Shown here piece after piece: positions 60,766 to 64,000 of a stretch of DNA of 64,000 nt. The DNA lies in contig JAGVSM010002673.1 of NCBI GenBank assembly GCA_022494885.1, forward strand, positions 1 through 64,000, written 5' to 3'. The stretch comes from Micrasema longulum. Lineage: Eukaryota > Arthropoda > Insecta > Trichoptera > Brachycentridae. The translations under genes and the position numbers were made by a program. Position 1 is the stretch's first letter; each line of letters begins with the position of its first letter. The notes under the pieces were generated by a model. The model saw only the letters and a program-made list of their open reading frames with translations, searched no databases and was not told the origin of the DNA.

Positions 60766-63429
60766 TTCTTTCACTGCGGGTCCCGAGCATAGCCGATACG
60801 CGGCGCCGTGCCGCAACTGCGGATCCCGAACATAGCCGTTTTCAATATTATCTTCCTTGTAGTGGCCTCTATATACACTTATTTCAAACTTTTTTTACGT
60901 CATTCGATAAATCCATCTTTTCTCTACACACGGATTTTTTTTAGGAGACATGGTATTATTTTAAACATTCTTTCTAATCAGTTTTCAGGACCACAGTCTA
61001 AAATTCCCACAGTATGCACTTGATGTGTCGCCGCTATACTCTGTTTCAATAATAATGTACGTACCTATTTGCCTACACGATTAACACTTGGGATAAAGTA
61101 AACATCGGTTTCCTTTCAACCAACTTAATTACCCAGACTGGTGATTTGCGTTATTGTTATTGAATGTTTTATTATTTCTGTTACATAAACATTCAAACGA
61201 TATTCGGATTTCATCTTTGATATGGTTATATGAATCTCTTGTTATTATATTTTGCTGGACTGAATATTGTGTTACGTACTAATTTTTAGTGGTTTTATTA
61301 TAACATCCTTGACTTTTTTATTGTGGAGTTATTATTTGAAGTTAATTTATAATGGCTCATTCTGGAGATAAAAATTTGTTAGGGAGAGATGTTGAAATAA
61401 TGAACTTTATAATAAACAGTGATTGAGTGATTCAGAAGAAGGCCATGATTCTGATTTAGATTTACCTTCTGAAGACGAATCTGTTATTTTTGAATTTGAA
61501 GTACCTACAGTTTTATCTCCTCATCCATCGACAAGCACATCAGAAAACATAACTCAGACATCATCACATACACCTCCTGCGGTGGGGGTCCAGGCGGTCC
61601 CAATTTTCCCGAGGTTCACGAATTCAGCACTGCAAATTCTGGTATTAAAGTTCCATTTAACGAAGATTGCAGTGAACCTGACATATTTTTGCATTTTTTA
61701 TCGAACGATTTGATGGAGAAAATAGCAACACAAAATAATATATATTATGACGATGTTATGAAAACTGCTAATATCAGACCTCATTCCAGAATTCTTAAAT
61801 GGAAGAATGTTACAACTGACAAGATGTATTTATTTTTTGGTTTAACCATATTGATGGTACGAAGTAAAAAACTTTCTTCGAGTGAATATTGGTCAACCCA
61901 TGCTGGCCCAGTTACTCCAATATTTTCTCAAATAATGCCACGGGACACATATTTTTTAATAAGTAGCATTTTTGTAACAATGCAGAAGCAAATAAAGAAG
62001 ACAAACTTTATAAAATAAGACCAGTCATAGAGCACGTTAAAAATATGTTCAAATCCACGTTGGAGCCTTTTCAAAATTTGTGTGTTGACGAAAGTCTCGT
62101 GTTATTTAAAGGTAGACTAAGTTTTGAACAATACATTCCGTCAAAAAGAAGCCGTTTTGGTGTTAAATTTTTTGTATTTTGCGATGTTGAAACTGACTTT
62201 ATTTTAGATTTTATTACATATATTGGTGAAAATAAAGAGATTTACGATAAATTTAATGTTGAAAAATCGGGATCAGTGGTTACCACTTTCATGACCGACT
62301 TTTTAATAAAGGGCACTCCGTTTGGATGGACAATTGGTACACGAGTCCATTATTGTTCCAAGTATTGCATGGCAATGGAACGAACGCGTGTAGTACTGTA
62401 CGGATGAATAGGAGGTGGCTTCCTACTTTTGAGAAGCTAAAAAAAGGTGAAGTGTCATCCCCATGCACTCTGACACCATGATGGCCCTCAAATGGCAAGA
62501 CAAGAGGGAAGTCCACATGCTCTCTACAATGCACGACGATTCAATAGGCGCATCGGGAAAATTGGATTGGAAGACAAAACAACCAATTATAAAGCGCAGA
62601 GTTGTTTTAGACTTTACAGTCTTCGTCTTTATAGTTATCGTCAACATGGGACCTGTAGATAGAACAGACATGTTGCTGAGTTCTGTTGGATGTTTAAGAA
62701 AGACCACAAAGAGGTATAAAAAAAAGTGTTTCATTTTATTGACACGATATTATTAAATTCTCACGCCGCATATTTGACAGTTACCGGAAAAAAACCTTTA
62801 TTATCAGATTTTCAATTAGGAACAGCAATGCAAATCATCGGATCATCCATTAAGACTGACCGGTAGACATTTCCCAAAACCAATTCCTGAGACACCAGCA
62901 AAAAAAAACCATAAAGATGTTGTCATGTTTGTTCACAATCCCAAAGACGTCCAAAAAAAATCCGCAAAGAAACTAGGTCGATGTGCGTGGATTGCAACGT
63001 TCCATTATGTGTTGCACCATATTTTGAGGAATATCATACGATGTCAAGATACTAAAATTTATACTGTTCCAAATAATAATAAAATATGTTAAGTGGTAAA
63101 AACTTTTTGAAGAATTTTTTTAACCTTTTCTTTTTCTAAAATTTTTTATTTTTTTGCAAGTGTCACAAAAAAAATGAAACAGACTATACATTATTTTGAT
63201 GTGTATGGGGGACCTTAAAACTTTGAGTTTTTTTTTTTTTTAAATAATGTTCAGTGATTTTGTGATAATAATAGTGACTTAAAATGTGTAATGTGTCATG
63301 ATCCACAACATATAAAAAAATCGAGCGTTTTAAATAAAGGTAAGAATTTATTTTGTTAAAAATATTAATTCTGAAATAAACCCCGCACGGGCGTTACAGC
63401 CGCGCTCCCCAAATTCAGCAGCGAAAGAG
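60766..63429 (+). mobile_element. Decayed piggyBac-type transposon
   Basis: It is flanked by TTAA at 60762-60765 and 63430-63433. The ends are inverted: TTCTTTCACTGC at the left, complement of CTCTTTCGCTGC at the right (10 of 12), followed on both sides by GC-rich subterminal sequence (GGCGCCGTGCCGC; GGGCGTTACAGCCGCG). The transposase gene inside is multiply frameshifted. Confidence 0.9.
61352..63055 (+). pseudogene. piggyBac-type transposase, multiply frameshifted
   Basis: Fragments in order: acidic N-terminus (SDSEEGHDSDLDLPSEDESV, 61423), IATQNNIYYDDVMKTANIRP (61720), NVTTDKMYLFFGLTILMV, LCVDESLVLFKGRLSFEQYI and PSKRSRFGVKFFVFCD (catalytic D in VDES), MDNWYTSPLLFQVLHGNGTN in another frame (second catalytic D, 62325), DKREVHMLSTMHDD, then NMGPVDRTD (third conserved D), and a C-terminal Cys-rich finger SMCVDCNVPLCVAPYFEEYH ending at a stop at 63053-63055. 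An early TGA follows NSD at 61424. At least five frame breaks. The catalytic triad is still readable but spread over frames. Confidence 0.88.
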
Positions 63430-64000
63430 TTAAGAGAAAAGTATTCTAAATACACGGGGGCCAGCCATGTTTCCCAGTGAAAATGTGTGCATAACAAAAA
63501 CAAACGGTTTTTGCAATGTCATTCCTCAATAAAACTCCGTGCAGCAGTCCGCAGAAGACGACCCAAGACGCTGGGCATAGGAGTGTAAAGGAGGCCGGTG
63601 CGAAGGAGGCCTCGAATGACCCGTCGGTCGCGGTGTGGGACAGCCATGTTTCCCAGTGAAAACGTGTGCATAACAAAAACAAACAGTTTTTGCAATGTCA
63701 TTCCTCAATAAAATCCTCTCTTTTTTGCATATACTTTGCAGTAAAACTTTGCGTCACGTGATTGAATGTAATGATAACATTTCACCGAGACATTGATTTC
63801 CTCAGTATTTGAAGGAGTGTGTTTTCCGTGACTGGGTTTGGCAAATTGGTAGATTCCACATTCTAGAAAATGTAAATCCTGCCTATCACATACTTTTCGT
63901 TTGCGAGTGCTATTTTTCGAGTTCAATGCAAATTAACACAGGATACCTATTATATTTTGACGCGCTAGATGTTTACTTACCAACAAATTGATATTTTTCC
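63430..64000. other. Right flank, probably Tigger 3' sequence
   Basis: Begins with the second TTAA and the likely end of the Tigger frame. It includes the direct repeat listed below and then AT-rich DNA without a recognisable frame. No right Tigger terminus is seen before the window ends. Confidence 0.35.
63463..63717 (+). repeat. 73-bp direct repeat around a GC-rich spacer
   Basis: CAGCCATGTTTCCCAGTGAA followed by AACGGTTTTTGCAATGTCAT and TCCTCAATAAAA occurs at 63463-63531 and 63642-63712, with three or four differences. The spacer (63535-63640) is GC-rich (CGGTCGCGGTGTGG), unlike the rest of the window. Each copy ends in AATAAAA. Confidence 0.75.

Overview
The window reads as nuclear DNA of an insect, most likely a lepidopteran. 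The reasons are an AT-rich background, an arthropod-type zona pellucida (ZP) gene with large introns, tRNA-derived SINEs, and many truncated non-LTR retrotransposons. The order is inferred from the repeat families, not from a diagnostic gene. No bacterial-type features are present.

Only one host gene is convincing. Eight plus-strand exons between 22767 and 47260 join in frame, with GT/AG borders, into the last 386 residues of a ZP-domain membrane protein: a ZP domain, an RRRR-S furin-type site, an acidic linker, one transmembrane helix and a short basic tail. Its 5' end lies outside the window or was not recognised. Its introns are packed with transposons. The 13-kb second intron holds a full-length, apparently intact Ty3/Gypsy-type LTR retrotransposon (26372-33661, LTRs identical by eye, 1462-codon Gag-Pol) in the sense orientation. 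Its 2.1-kb 3' non-coding region is built from two tandem-repeat systems, one of them an array of small hairpins whose stems covary.

1-22.7 kb is intergenic or upstream intron. It contains 5'-truncated LINE tails, foldback elements, SINEs, degenerate tandem repeats and a Penelope-like element (12.4-13.3 kb). Several Penelope-like ends across the window carry hammerhead-ribozyme-like cores. One palindromic repeat family, which I could not classify, occurs about eleven times in both orientations.

47.3-54 kb is the 3' flank of the ZP gene: long AT-rich stretches, two minus-strand LINE remnants and a 128-bp triplication. 54-64 kb is a nested transposon: a Tigger/pogo-like remnant containing a near-perfect 135-bp inverted duplication is interrupted by an env-bearing, pol-less gypsy/errantivirus-like element (55107-60707), which is itself interrupted by a Penelope-like GIY-YIG element (12-bp target duplication) and a Tc1-like transposon (TA duplication). 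A decayed piggyBac element (60766-63429, TTAA duplication) sits beside it.

Coordinates of decayed repeats are approximate to about 10-30 bases. Splice sites, LTR ends and target duplications were read base by base.
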